DNA of 64,000 nucleotides from Lindgomyces ingoldianus (Eukaryota; Ascomycota; Dothideomycetes; Pleosporales; Lindgomycetaceae). The translations under genes were made by a program, and so were the position numbers. The DNA lies in contig NW_022985184.1 in the NCBI RefSeq assembly GCF_010093535.1, positions 1 to 64,000 of the forward strand. Direction: 5' to 3'. Positions 10,427 through 23,205 of the stretch are shown here, piece after piece; positions within the stretch are counted from its first letter, which is position 1; every line of letters starts with the position of its first letter. The notes under the pieces were generated by a model. The model ran no database searches. It worked only from the letters and a program-made list of their open reading frames with translations, and had not been told where the DNA came from.

Positions 10427-11085
10427 CAGCGTGGCCAACAGTCCGTAGTACGTAACGTAACTACGTGAACGTAGTAATCACGTGAGGAGTACAAAAGTAG
10501 TTAAAATGTGAGACGTAACTTTTGTACAGTGAATTGCTAAGTACGTCCTATAGTACGGGTTAGAGAGGTTATATTTTAGGAGATTTCCCTCCTGTTTTTA
10601 GACCCTATTAGCCATCGCGTTAAGAGCTTTGTTTAAGGTTGCGTTTTAGAGTAACAATTATAAAAATAGTTAACTTTTGCCCTAGAAAAGCTCCTTATCT
10701 TATACCTGCCTATTTGCTAACTTATTGCCTATCTTATTAATTATTATAATAAGCTAGATGTCTTAATTTCTCTATTGCAGCAGGTGTACAGCCTTATCCT
10801 AATCCTTCTGCTTATTAGAGTTGTCCCAACAAGCTAGAGACAGAGGGCAATAAGGAGGAGAAGGGGACTTTATCTAGGCTAAAAAGCTTCTCCTAGAATA
10901 ATTTTAACCTAGACTAACAAAACTTCTTGCGAAAAGTACAAAAGTATAAGGATTTTAAGAAGTTACTGTTATGTTACACACTTGCTAATTAATTTACTGC
11001 TTACGTACAAATGTACTACTAAATTGAGAAGTTACTAGCAGAAAAAAGCTCAAACGTAACGTACTACGTACTGTTGGCCACGCTG
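10427..11085. mobile_element. hAT-superfamily MITE with perfect 8-bp TSD
   Basis: The element is 659 bp. It starts CAGCGTGGCCAACAGT and ends with the inverted copy; the terminal inverted repeats agree at about 28 of 30 positions. It is flanked by GCTCGTTC at 10419-10426 and again at 11086-11093, an exact 8-bp duplication diagnostic of hAT-type transposition. The CAG...CTG termini also fit the superfamily. There is no transposase. The interior is AT-rich, with CAAAAGTA-type short repeats. Related ends occur at 750-975 and 16200-16339. Confidence 0.93.
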
Positions 11086-11093
11086 GCTCGTTC

Positions 11094-12057
11094 TATAAAA
11101 TTGTTTTCTGTACTACTCACGAACTTGTACCTAGTACATACTATTTTAGAGCTTAGATTACGTAGCATTACTAGCCCATACTATTCCTTAGCTCAACATT
11201 CTGTCCTGTCCCTAATTTCGTACAATTTCCTAATTCATTATTCTTATACCACCGTTACGTTTGTGCTCGTTAGCGGAGGAGTGAATCTTATGTAGTTTTG
11301 GAGCAAGGATACCTGGTCGTGGTTATCATTGAGACTCATATTTGGCAAGGCGATGCAAAGAGTGGAATGGTTCATAGGATACGTAAAAAAGAAGACCTTG
11401 GAAAAATTAGTCAAGGCACAAGCCTCAAATTTCTAAGGTGATTCATTCGCGGTTGACTAGAATACATACATAGCTTACTAACCCTGCAGAGAAGACCTAG
11501 AAAACATTTTCGCTATAGATAAACTATATATTAGATATCTAGCTCTAGGGTAACTCCACGCTAATAAAAAACATGCTTGCGCAACAACAGAAAACCTTGT
11601 GCTAGAGGCTTATAATAAAGTGAACTTACGAACCAAAGGTGCCGTAAGCCACGCGCCTAAGGTTGACCTTGCGGTAGTGCCTTACCGTTGGTTGGAGCAA
11701 TCCTTAGTCTTGAGTTGCATTGTGCATCATTTCGAAGAGTCATTGAGCCTCCTACTTTTCCAGTACCCTCATTCTGGCACTTATCAAAGATTCCTACTGC
11801 TGATCGGGCAACTTCTGCCTCGGTGACGAGACAATCGTCCGCCCAGCCTTGGGGATACTCGATTTGTAGAGCACAGGATGGAACGTACTACCCAGTACTA
11901 GTCTAGAACTAGAGCCAGCCATTGTTACCATCTACTTACACCAGGCCACCACAGTTCATCCTTCTTTCCAATGAGAGAACCCATTCCAGGGTTGTTCATT
12001 GGTGTGAACATAGCATCCGTACAGTCCTGAATACCGGGGGCATCTAGATCCTCGGAG
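11094..12057. other. Gene-free stretch
   Basis: AT-rich up to about 11600, then mixed composition. Frames at 11599-11906 have no recognisable features. I see nothing else in it. Confidence 0.45.
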
Positions 12058-13054
12058 TTAGCATTTGATGTCTTCTGATATTGATCCTTGTATGCGTAGC
12101 GGATCTTCAAATGTGGCAGCGAAGGCATCGTAAACGCCCCTATCTAGCGGAACGCCATCGTGATTGTATGCAGGATCCTGGAAATCCGGTGGCAGAGGAG
12201 CATGCGTGGAGCAATCGACGCGAACTAATATAGTAACGCCAGCACGATCATTTTTTGTACCAGGAGCAACCCTAGGCATCCTAGCACACTGATTTCCCAC
12301 ACTATGTGAATTCACACACCCACCTTCAGGGTGCCCTGGGCAAACATCTTTATACTCGCCGTTGGTGAAAGTTCCACTAGAAGTGTATAAGCCTAAGATC
12401 TAGCATCATCCTCAGATCCCGTTGTCACAACAAGACCTGGCGTCAGCAGAGGGGAAGGAAAGAAGATCACCACGATTCTTTAAGAATGGGGAGGAAAGCA
12501 AAGTAGCCACACTCATTGGCTTCCAGTTTGACTTCTTTGGCTTCTGCATGAGCCCAGGTTTTGGTGTATGCCACTCCTGCACTGATCCCAGCAGTGAATG
12601 CATCTGTAAAATTTCCAGAGACAGGCAAAGCCACGTTAATAGCAAGCACAACAGGCGTAGTATCGGTTATAGTGTAGGTCATTGGTCCGTGGCAGTAAGG
12701 ATGGGAAAGAAATATTTTCTCCTGCCCAAAGAAGAAATTCGTTCGCACTTGGCAGTAGTTCGAACAGGTCAATAGTTTGTTCCAAGATACCCATTTGGTC
12801 ATTGGACAATTGGCAGATTCGTCCATACGAAATGCAGGTGGACAAGCGTCATTTAGGTACTCGTGATAAAGAATAGGCTCTACGTTAACACCATCGCAAG
12901 GGTTGCGCTTCACTAGAGTGCTCAACGGAACGCATAGTGCTTGGGCAATAAGGGAGACCAGAAAGATTGTTGCGTATTTAGAAATGGTGGATAAAATGGA
13001 TACGTGTTGTATCTAAGAGACAGACCGCGTAGAAAGTGGTTTGAATGAAGGCAT
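12058..13054 (-). pseudogene. Broken gene for a cysteine-containing secreted protein
   Basis: The minus-strand frame from an ATG at 13052-13054 hits a TAG at 13013-13015. It then continues through a hydrophobic signal-like stretch (SKYATIFLVSLIAQALCVPL) and a KR site into a Cys-rich body (NPCDG, DACPPAF, ANCPMTKW, YCHGPMTYTITDT) with a beta-rich core and NECGYFAFLP. Near 12470 the frame is lost. The next frame carries on with CCDNG and then, past three stops (TGA, TGA, TAG), with GTFTNGEYKDVCPGHPEGGC and a tail ending at 12058. One stop near the start, one frameshift and a cluster of stops make this a pseudogene. The pattern resembles fungal secreted beta-rich proteins of unknown role; I cannot assign a family. 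Confidence 0.6.
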
Positions 13055-16000
13055 AGAAATGATAAGCCAACAAGTTTCTTCTGTTCTTTATAAACATCTT
13101 AAGAAGAATTCGCAGGTTCCTAAGCCGGATAGTACACAACGTAGCTGTCTTAAACTTCCCCGTGCCACGAGTCTGCCTTGAGTGGCTTGTTGCTGTTAAG
13201 AATAGCCGCTCCAATGTATGATTTGCCCGGCGACTGCTCACTTTGATGATGACCTCATCTTGAGGTCGATCCGTGCCGCTATCAGAGTTGATCCGTGCCG
13301 CTGTCATAGTCGTCCATAATACCAGCTCAATTAGAGGAAGCGGGGCAGCAATTAACTGGTTGCAAATTATGCCACTAAGAGCAGATCGCGGGGTCTAGGA
13401 TAGAGCGGGTAAGCTTAGCTAAGTAGTGGGTAGCAAACGATACGTATGAAATGATAGTTTAGGGCTTAAGGAGCTCGAGGTGGCTCCAGATATAGCGTAC
13501 ATTGGTGCTAGCCCTCATGAATGACTAGTGTGACCTCATGGATGTGCCATGTCACGTGCGACAAATTTCACGCTACTTGGTAACACAAGAGATTCCTTTT
13601 CAACGGTTTTACCGTATTCGAGGGATCCACTAATAGTTTGACGGGAAAGGAAAGCTTCGGATCATCATCATGATCGAAGGATTGGGATACTCCCAGTGTG
13701 CATTCGCGTGCTCGGCTGGGGCAGAACCTGGTACGTTGACCCCGTGTAATCGGTGGCATTATGCCACTAGAAGTGTCAAGGAACAAACTACATCTGGATA
13801 TCTCTAATACTTCCACCCAAAAACGGGTGTGGTCAACCTTTAGGAGGTTGTATTCGGCCTCTGGGTCGCCGCTCTGGTGTAGGGATTGCTAAATTGACCA
13901 CTATGAACTAGAGCCCTGAATCCGCACGAAACAGGATCTTCGTTACCGCAAATGCAGGACGAAGAGTAGAATCCGGCTTCTCTTCAAAGACCTGTTGTGG
14001 AAAGACTCAATTCTCCAATATCTTAGTCTTCAAACTGCATCCTCTACAAACACGCGATACCACTACACACGCCGCTCCATTCCAAAAGTGCTCGCTGAAC
14101 TCTACTACCTCATCGGCCTTACAGGCTCCCCATTTCTATTCTGCCTCTTCATCTTCAAACTCTTCCTCGGTACAATTTCTTACAGCGAGCGCTCCGACGC
14201 TGTTGGGTCCTGGGGACCTTGACTGGTTGCGGCCGTCTTAGCTCTCGTCGCTAAGTTCACTCTCGAAACTCCTGGGATATTATGGAGTAAAGCTTCCAGG
14301 CCTAGGAAGAAGCTATGGTATCTTGTTCAATACGATGCTGATGAACTTCGAAAGATGAATCTGGATGGGAGCGAAAAGTTGAATAGTATCATTTAACTCC
14401 GGAGTATCATACTTCACATATTCTTCGTTGTTAAGCTCGCGATGTGGAACTTTTGGATAAAGATAAAGGCTTTCAAAGCTCAGTGGTAGGAGCCTGAAAA
14501 GTACTCTTTGGGGCAGGATCATGACTGGACTGGGCTGAACCTGTCAGTGTAAAACCCTTTCCCACTATCTAATACGATAGACTAACCGCAGGAATGAAGT
14601 ACGAAGGACTTCCACAGCGTTGATAAAAAGCCAAGAATGCGTCCACCTTCTTGCTCATGTGCATTTGGCGAAGGAACGCTCCAAGAGAGGAGGGCGGTCA
14701 GATCCGAAACACCCCAGAAGGCTAGCGAAGCTGATGCCGACGCTCAATTAACCTGAGACAAATATCCCGTGGAGACAAGTGGCTGTCAGCCGCGCAAAAG
14801 GGCGGATATCTGGAATTGGACCATAATTCATAGGCTCAAAAAACTTTCAGGAGCCAGCAGGTTTTTTTGTAGCATAACACAATGCATATCTTTTCAACGC
14901 CCACTCGCAGACTTGCCTCATGCAAATACATGCTTAAATTACGTCTGGCGATTGTTTCTTTTCGACCCCATCAATCACGGAACTCAATGTTGGCCTCTTT
15001 GTTCAGGATCAGACCGGTACGCTGGATGTATTGCCTTCCTGTGAGAGGAGATGAAGGATAGGTCTTCTTTCAGCATCAAAAGTTTGTATGGAAATGGTGC
15101 TTTACTGATAGCACCTCTAACAGGCCCACCACTGGACTACGCTAGATAGTGAAGGGAGCCATATTCCCCTATTATTCGTAGTTTGACGAATTAAGGAATA
15201 TAAAATGTCGCAAAATTTGGGCGAGGACTTGATTAAGAAAGGTTTGCAACTGTTTTAGGCCATTTGTATTGCGGTTTCAGACTCTAGAGGTCAGCACCAT
15301 GCCCAAGTAAAATACGCCAGATGTGATAGCTCTTAGGGTTTGCAATAATGAATTGTCACTCTTAACCACAGCATCCTTCTATTTATTTGGGAGAAGTTAA
15401 CAGCTTTGTTTAAAGCTTAGAAGAGCTGTTCATTATGTATCTCCGACAACGTAAGGCTGTTAGCCTTAGAGAGTGGGCGGAATGTGTGCGTTTGTTGTAA
15501 TTCTTCTTCTAGAATCGTGGGGAATGGGTCCCCGAAGTCAATGTGGCCAACAGTTTGTACTACGCTACAGTTGGCATAAAATACCTCTCTACTTCTCACT
15601 TTGTTAAGGAGGAAGGGATGGGGTCATACAGTACGTAATAGTAGTGGTTTAGTTCACCCTTACAGTTGCTACTTTTGCCAAGAGCTACAGCGTAGCACAT
15701 GTAGTACTTTAAGATAGGGCTCACTCAATGCACTCTATAGGTTTATTAAACTCATGTTAGACGACTTAGCAAACAGAGTTAATTCCTCTACAACTAGATC
15801 ATCTCATTTAGTAAGCAAATTCCTATTAAAAATAACAGTCTTTCCGCCTCTACTGCAGGCCCTCTCGCACTTGCAGCTAGTACTAGGGATTAAGAAGAAA
15901 TTATGGAGTATCTTAAACCAACACAAATGAAGATAACATGGATTATAGCGTGATGGGATATAAACAAGCTTGAAGAACTAGCCAAGGGGTACGTCTTAAG

Positions 16001-16199
16001 CAGCCAAGGTGGAAGAAATGTGACACGCTTATAGTGATAGATATTAATGCAGGTAATACGGCACACAATTTGCTATACTGCTATCAAGGAAAGTGATACA
16101 GAAATCTCTGCTTGTTGTACAGCAGAAGCACGTCTAACTTGTAACTCAGAAATCCTCCTCCTAGACGCGTAAAAAATAGGCAATTGTCACTCTAAAAAG
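13055..16199. other. 3.1-kb gene-poor stretch
   Basis: Frames at 13568-13816, 13995-14222, 14313-14522, 14769-15044 and 15417-15599 are short, lack domains and do not splice into anything I can recognise. Positions 15650-16150 are AT-rich with frequent stops and look like decayed transposon DNA. No tRNA or other RNA gene was seen. Confidence 0.45.
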
Positions 16200-16339
16200 C
16201 CTTTCTTAACCGTACTACGGGTCCACTTCTTAGCCTCGCTAGCCGTAGGGGAGCTCACAAAGTTACTACTTTTGTACGACTCACATGATCACAGCGGAGC
16301 GAAAAGTATCCGTCATAGTACGGACTGTTGGCCACGCTG
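16200..16339 (-). mobile_element. hAT-family remnant, one terminal repeat
   Basis: The segment ends (plus strand) GGACTGTTGGCCACGCTG at 16339. Read on the minus strand it matches the left end of the MITE at 10427, including the ATCA(C/T)GTGAG and GTACAAAAGTAGT motifs. It is therefore the left terminus of a related element in opposite orientation. The other end and the target duplication were not found, so it is probably truncated. Confidence 0.65.
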
Positions 16340-16618
16340 CCTGAAGTGGTGTAGACACAAGTGGTGTAGACACATATTCTCTACATTTGAGCAATTTGTG
16401 AAAGAAAATATCGCAGACGATTTTACACGTTTAGGAACAGATATTTGAGATCAGAAGGAGAGGTAATTTGTCGTCACACACTGGCTCCGGATATCGAGAT
16501 TGCAAAATAGACCTCGCTTCGCAACTACACACAGCTTCAGCATCTGGCTACCGGGCACAGCCCTTAAGTCACCATACCCATCCACTCCCAACATCTATCC
16601 TAAACTCTCCAATCCAGT
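16340..16618. other. 3' flank of the CYP505 gene
   Basis: Contains a short tandem duplication (GTGGTGTAGACACA repeated at about 16345-16374). Nothing else seen. Confidence 0.5.
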
Positions 16619-19600
16619 CTACGCAAAAACATCCGTAGCAAACCTTTCATTCCTCAACCCCTCAAACCACTCCCTTGCCTTTTCCTCCGAAACATCCCGT
16701 CCCTGCACCTCCATACTCCTCTCTCTCGTAATTCTAATACAAGTCTCCTGTACCCCTTCACCTACTTCCCTACCCCCACAAACAAACACTTTCGCGCCTG
16801 CTTCAAACAGCTCTACCACCTCCTTGCGGTCATGATACAGTCTATCTTGCACGTACCTGCATCCCTCGGACTTCTCTGGGGTACGGGAGTAAGAATAACG
16901 GACAGAGACCGCGCCGAGATTCTCCCAACGGCTGAGGAGCTCTGAGTAAAGTGCGTCAGTGTCAGGAGAGTGGCAGCCGTAGAAGAGAAGTGCTGGCGCG
17001 AGAGATCGGCCTGCGGCGAGTTGCGCGGCGCGCTCTTGGATGAAGCCCCGGAAAGGAGCGAGACCTAAATAACGGTCGTGAGTTAAAGTAAAGTGTAAAT
17101 CAGTTAGGGGAAATATATGTACCTGTTCCAGCTGCCATCATGATGACGGGAACGTTCCTAGTGTCCTTCGGCAGGTGGAAGGCTTGATGAGAGGTTCGAA
17201 CAGCAACATGGAGTTTGTCCCCTGGCGCGAGGCTTGAAAGATAGCTTGATGCTACCCCGACGAAGCGTCCATGTCCACTCAGAGCTGGTTGATCTACGAC
17301 GGAGTACGTAAGGGTGACATTGCTTGGATTCCACAGCGGTGAAGATGATATCGAGTACTGACGCACTCGCATGGGAGGCAGCATCTTCAAGAAAGGTCCT
17401 AGCGGTAGATGGACAGACGGAAAGCGTTCAAGAAGGTCAAGAACCGAGACACGTTTTGCCGTAATCTCAGTTGCGAAGTCGACGTCCGCCAATCGAGCAA
17501 GGTCTTTCGTACTTCCTTCATCTTGAGTAGCCTCTATCAAAGCGAGGATGTTGCGTTTGCTGGCAGGCTGACCGAGCTCGACATACGCCCCAAATACATC
17601 GCTTGCGGATATCGGAGCATTTGTGGGAAGCGTAGTCGGGCCAGCAGATGAAATGGTCAACATGCTATCCCATGCCAGCCCGAAATACCTCATGGCCCGG
17701 CTCACACTTTGCTTCGGATTGATAGGCAAGATTGCAAGGTAGTCTCCTGCGGAATAGGTCATGTCCGTTGGTAGGCTGATTTCTATGTGTCTCTTTTCCG
17801 GGACTCCAGGTGCCGATAGGACTGTTACCTCCTCGACTCGAGCTTCTCGTACGTCCTGGCGCAAGTTAGAAGACCGAGGGGTGGAGATCTCAACCTGTAG
17901 GTTCGTTTCGTAGGCCGAAGCTCCTGGGGTATCCAAAGATCGATATTTCTCCCGCATAGCAGGCCAGAACACTTGGTCTTCCCAGTTCTCAAACTCGGTA
18001 AAAATGTCGCCACCTGCCGCGTCAGCCGTCCCTAGCGGTGCAATTCTTGTGCCGCCCCTCTTCTCCATAACGTTGTTGAGGTATTTCGGAATTCTATGGA
18101 ACGTTTTCGCCCAATCCCGGTGACCACAGCCAAAGACGGCGAAACAAACGTTGGCCAATTCAGACCCTTTCAACCCGCCGAGCCAGTTCACGAAATGCGC
18201 AGCATTATCTGCCGGCTGCCCCTCATAGGAGGCTGTAACAATTGCGACCGGCCTGTCTGTTGGGAGGGTTTCTTTGGCCGAGTCCAGCGTATCGACAATA
18301 TCCGCCTTGAAGCCATGGTCAGAGGCATCGGCGGCAAGCCTTTGAGCAAGCGCCTCACATGTTCCAGTATTTGACCCATAGTATATTACCATGGACTTCC
18401 CTTTTATGGTGCTTTTCTTTGATAGCTCCTGTGGCTCAGTCTTTGCTAAGGCTGCCTCACTGATTGACGTTGATGCTAAAGCTCGCTCAAGCGTTGTTGC
18501 TGACATGTGATTTCGTAAATGTGCACGCATGTAAAACCCTTTCGGCTTGATGGTGAGCGTTTGTTTGACCTGCAGCTGGTAGGATGGATCTTCCATGGTG
18601 AAGTTGAAGTTCTGAAGAAGCATGGCTGTGACCAGAAGAGCCTCTTGCCATGCAAATGGCCGCCCGATACACGCTCTCATTCCATTACCGAACGGCTTCC
18701 AACAGTTAGGAAACTCCTTGTTGAGACGGTCAAACTCGGCATCCAGCATCCTCTCGGGGCGGAACTCTTCATTATCTTCACCATAAACAACAGGATCGCG
18801 ATGGATCTTCGAGAACAGAGCGATAATAGGGGTACCCTTGCTCACATGGTATTTACCAGCGATGGTGGTATCCTCTTTCGCCTGAAGCCCAATAGATGGT
18901 GCAGTGGGCGAAAGTCGAAGAGTTTCCCGAAGCACAGCGTTCAGGTATGGGAGCTTCGAGAGATGCTCAACCGTGATCGGGTTCTTCCCAATAACTTCAT
19001 CTACCTCCTGCTGCACTGTATCATACGCACTCGGATTCTTCAAAAGGTAGTAGAATACGAACGACAAGAGTCCGGATGTGGTTTCGTGACCGGCGATCAA
19101 GAACGTGATCATATTGTCGATCACGCTATCATCGGTCATCTTCTCGCCGGTTTTCGGGTCGACGCCATTTAGCATCGCGTTAAGCCTTGAAGAAGTAAGC
19201 GAGAGAACTAACAGTAATTCGATGACACTAACAAATCTCTTTTATCAGACGGATGTTCTTTTCTCGTTTTGATGACCTCCTGACTAGTCTTTCGGAGCAG
19301 TTCGATGTTCTCCCAGTACTTCTGGGACTCCTGTCGGTAAAACATTTGTGCAATTGCACCTCGTCTTGCTCGGTCTCCTGAGGCTTTCAGAAAGTCAGCC
19401 ATTGCTTGGATGAATGGGTGGACCTCTTCAGAGTAGTAAGAGTTGAATCGATAATCCATCGCACAGAGTGCTATTGTATCTAGCGTCAGTCTCGTGAAAT
19501 CGTCAGTCACTTGGATGATATGATCAGGCCCATGTCGAGCCCTAGGAACTCTGTAAGTAGGATTCTTATAAGAGAAGCCGGAGGTGTTACCATTTCATGA

Positions 19601-20257
19601 CCAGCTGAGAGGCAATGTCCTATTTGGGTCAGCACCCACAAGTGACTCGAAGACGAACAGATCCGAAGCCTAGATCTGTCCCAGCGTGGTGGCATACATG
19701 CATTTCATCAAACATAGCTCTAATGGTGAGCGGTCCAAATACCGGCAGGAGAATTCGATGGGCAATCCCTATGAAGATGAGCGTTGCGCGACAGAATTGT
19801 GGAGCAGTGGCTTACCCCAATCCTTCTCCTCAGTCCCATATGCAGTGAATAATCCGTCTATAGTCTATATTTAGCCCTCACTGCTACCAAAACTGGAATT
19901 GAATACATACCATGGGCTCCATTTCGTACTTCCTTGAGAGATGCCGAAACAATCTTGGAGAATCTGGTTTCATCGGTGATTTCGTTCATCAATGCCTGAG
20001 ATGCAACCACGACCCGAGCAGCGCCTCCAAGTTGGAATTTCCAGATAGAGCCTATAAATTGTCAGCCTCGTCTGGACCGCAAATTGCGCATGCGGTGCGA
20101 GAAGTGTACCGCAATGACGAGGCTAAGGATGAGAATCCAACGAACCGTAGATATCAGACAAGTTCATCAAAGATTGCAGCGGATTTTCTGGATCAATATC
20201 TGATACATTTCCCACAAAGGGAAGCCCAGGGGGACCTGGAATGGGTTCTGGCTCCAT
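16619..20257 (-). CDS. CYP505: CYP505-type self-sufficient P450 (fatty acid hydroxylase with fused CPR)
   Basis: Eight exons were joined by hand: 20146-20257, 19911-20051, 19816-19857, 19698-19768, 19591-19619, 19233-19541, 17123-19185 and 16619-17064. They total 3213 nt and give 1070 aa, the usual CYP505/P450foxy length. The start reads PIPGPPGLPFVGNVSDID. The heme domain has the I-helix motif AGHETT (about 266), ExxR (322-325) and FGNGMRACIGRPF with Cys407. The reductase part has an FMN loop YYGSNTGT (about 505), an FAD motif RQYSISSSP, and MAAGTGLAPFRGF with VFVCGGREVG for NADPH. The family catalyses NADPH-driven subterminal (omega-1 to omega-3) hydroxylation of fatty acids at the ER without a separate reductase. 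All motifs are intact. Exon 5 is a 29-nt microexon, and the introns cluster in the heme half. Confidence 0.96.
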
Positions 20258-21055
20258 GACGCAAAATATTACGACAGGAGAGACGTGAAAACAGGAGAAG
20301 TGGGAAAGAGCGAGGGAATTAGGTTAACCTCGTGTGGTTAATATATTTGCACGGAATTGGTGATCTACGCTATAATCATGTAAAATAGACAAGTCCAATG
20401 CTCGCGAAAAAGAGGTTCAGCCGTATTGGTGATTCCGAGAGGTGATGGCACTAGTATTATGGTGTTTGATGCTGCTTGGAAGACGCCTCGGCGAAGGTAG
20501 GAGACCTAAATCAAGTTAGGTTGTCGAGAGAGGTCGGGTCCGCATCCGCTCCATCGGCCGAGAAAGTTGAATAGCGAAACGCTACTGTCACGAAGGATCT
20601 CGCTCGCCTTTTGTCGGTTCTTTGTGTCGTGATGCTTTACGGCAACGGTTGCGAAGTTCGCACGTCTGAATGTGAGACAACACCAATCGCCGGACTTTGA
20701 ACGGGCCGTGCTAATCTAGTCGTCCCGCATGTGATTGGAGGACTTCCAAAGGCCAACTCACGTTGCTGTGCTCTTGGTTCCGGACGCTTGAGATTGATAC
20801 TTGGCATCCTGACACTCGGTCCATTCCCCGAATGTCTACACGAACTAAGGAATTACGTATGGTTGGAGAAGTAACTATGTGTTCATTCCAATTACATTTG
20901 TGTTAAAGCGCTATGCTCATGATATTCCCGAGATATGCCCTGAATGCAAATAATACAGTGAACGCTGGCTGGAAGATGAGGAAGAGGTAGTAGCAGCACA
21001 AGGTCCGAGGCCGTTAATGCTTGGTATCGTACAAAGAAAACACTCGAAAATAAAT
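20258..21055. other. Intergenic, CYP505 promoter side
   Basis: Upstream region of CYP505 and 3' flank of the CFEM gene. No frame longer than about 60 codons and no repeats. I see nothing more specific. Confidence 0.5.
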
Positions 21056-21953
21056 TTAGAGCCTCATGAACAAGCCAGCGAGGACTCCCACGCCTACTAG
21101 ACCCCCAGAGAATTTCCATCGGCTTGCGCCGGCTTGCATGTTCTCGAACGGGCTCCCGTTGTTGTTGTTGCTAGAAGTCTTCTCCGCTTTTTTTGAGCTT
21201 GTAGTCGAAGAACCGACCTGGCCTTGCCCCGTTGGAGTTGACACCGGTGCGGATGTCGCAGCAGTCGGGCTCGGAGATGCGGCATCGGAGCTTGCAGAGT
21301 CTGTAGCGCTGGCCTTCCCATCCAATGTCGATGTAATAGTCGAGCCGTAGCTCACGGTGCTTGGGCCCATGACGACCGGGATGATGATTTGCAGTGTCGC
21401 ACCGTCCGAGTCCGTCGTTGTCTGCGTAATGGTGGTCGTGTAGATACTTGTGAGCACCTCATCCCCTCCGTTGGACTTTGTCCTGTGGGCCTGGGACTTT
21501 TGCGAGTGTTGCGCTTGGCGAGTGGAGGTAGGCTTCGCCGCCTTGGAGGTTTCGGTCGCGGCGCATTGGGCAGAGCTGATGATGGACTCTGGAATATCGT
21601 TTCCGACGAAGCCGCAGTATGCCTGGAGGGTTACCAGGAAGGGATCGATGGTCCAGTCGTTGGCATCGCAGGTTGTGCGGGCGCAAGACACAGCGTCAGG
21701 CAGATAACCATCGAGATTACTAGCTTTACAAATGCCTACCTCGCGAGGAAATAATCAGCACGCGCCAGGCGAGCATGGAGACGCGAAGAAACCGGGCGCA
21801 CTTACATGTCGCCGAGTCGCACCCGCTGCCCGTTTCACTGAGGCATTCCTGCCAGCAGTCGGGGAGGGTGTCAAGCCAGTCGAAGCCCGTCGCTGAGACG
21901 CCACACGCGAACACCAAGAGCGCCAGAACCGAGAACGCGACCGAGGATAACAT
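21056..21953 (-). CDS. CFEM-domain, GPI-anchored cell-surface protein
   Basis: Exons 21806-21953 and 21056-21735 (intron 70 nt, GTAAGT...GGTAG) give 275 aa. Residues 1-22 are a signal peptide (hydrophobic run ending GVSA). A complete eight-cysteine CFEM domain follows: LPDCWQEC, GSGC, SATCIC, VSCARTTC and LQAYC, with the spacing of the family and the Asp of the LPDC motif. Next come a long Ser/Thr-rich low-complexity linker and a C-terminal hydrophobic tail (GGLVGVGVLAGLFMRL) preceded by small residues, typical of GPI attachment. CFEM proteins bind heme iron or act in adhesion, appressorium signalling and virulence; which of these applies here cannot be told. The splice joins two halves of the CFEM domain, which confirms the intron. 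Confidence 0.95.
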
Positions 21954-23205
21954 GGCGACGCCTTGAGATAGACCGCAAGACTTCTACCTCAAGAGAGCGT
22001 CGAGGATGAAGAGAAGAGCAGACAAAGAGGCTGGACAACGCATTGCTGTGCTGGTCAGCAGCTGGTAAAATGGAGAGCTGAGCCGCCCCCCTTCGGGGTG
22101 CAACCGTACCCAATCTAGGCACAACCTGCGCCCTGATCGCCCGCCTGGCCGCAGATCTTCATCGGCCAACCACTGCGTCCGTTTCGTTTAAGCAAACAGG
22201 ACAAACAAAAGGCTTGGACCGTCCTTTCGTCATGAAAGATTGCGGCGTTTGTCGCTTGTGTTTCAGGTTTGATAAGCCGCAATGCTTTCCCCGTAAACCA
22301 TCCCTGTTGGCTGAGAGGTCGCTCTCCCTTGCGAGTTTTACCTCAGAAAATGGAGGCATCCGCGGCAACTCATTAAGCCAACGAAGGCTGAGTCAGAAAA
22401 TACCTGGTTGACGCAGTTGGCCCAATGCTAGACACAGCCACAGTCCAATCACAGTTCAGCCACTATTCAGCAACGGTTTCCAATTCTCCACTACTTTCTC
22501 AACTGTTCACTCGCAAGATTCAGATGGTCAGAAGGGTATGGCCGAAGCGGGTCCGACTCCTCCCTGCTAGCGGTGGCGATATTCGGCCCCAAGCCATCTA
22601 GATTACGGTGAGATATCATTTACAAGTGTGCTCTCGCAGCTTGCACATCCGCATTTGCACTACCTTTGGATATGATACATTTGACAAGAATTTACTTTCT
22701 CGTGTCTTTGACAGCGTATTCTCGCAGTAATCTTTCCCCTAGTTTCTAGGACTGTAGCCCATGCGTAGCTTCCGACCTTTCCTCATAACCTAAATTGTGT
22801 TGACAAGGAGGCATCCATATTTCACTCAAATAGCCACCATCCTTTTGCCCCCTTCCACACCTACAAAATCTAGACTCTCATGATGGTTTACTTTTGGGAT
22901 TGATGAGAAAAAAAGGTGCGGTAAGTAGGCAACGTGTGGTGGTGGAAACAATTGTCTCGTAACGGCACACAAACATTTCGCATTCTCCGGTTCATCTGCT
23001 AGCAGTCACCATGTACGGATTATGTCGGTACGAAAAATCTTAACACGCCTTCCTCGCCACGACTATATGGATCCAAATACATCCTCCATTCTGGCTCATG
23101 ATGCGCAGCTTCTTCAAGGGCATCTAACCCTGAGACACGAACTATCACGTAAATCTCCGCAGGTATAGTCGATGTAACCCGTAACCGCTTCGCTATATTC
23201 CCGTA
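21954..23205. other. Intergenic, no supported gene
   Basis: Contains the CFEM promoter. A CCAAT motif lies near 22444-22448. Short frames on both strands at 22159-22411 lack features. Confidence 0.45.

Noticed and set aside
18519..19172. 217-codon plus-strand frame
   Set aside because: Exactly antisense to the CYP505 heme domain, whose motifs are unmistakable.
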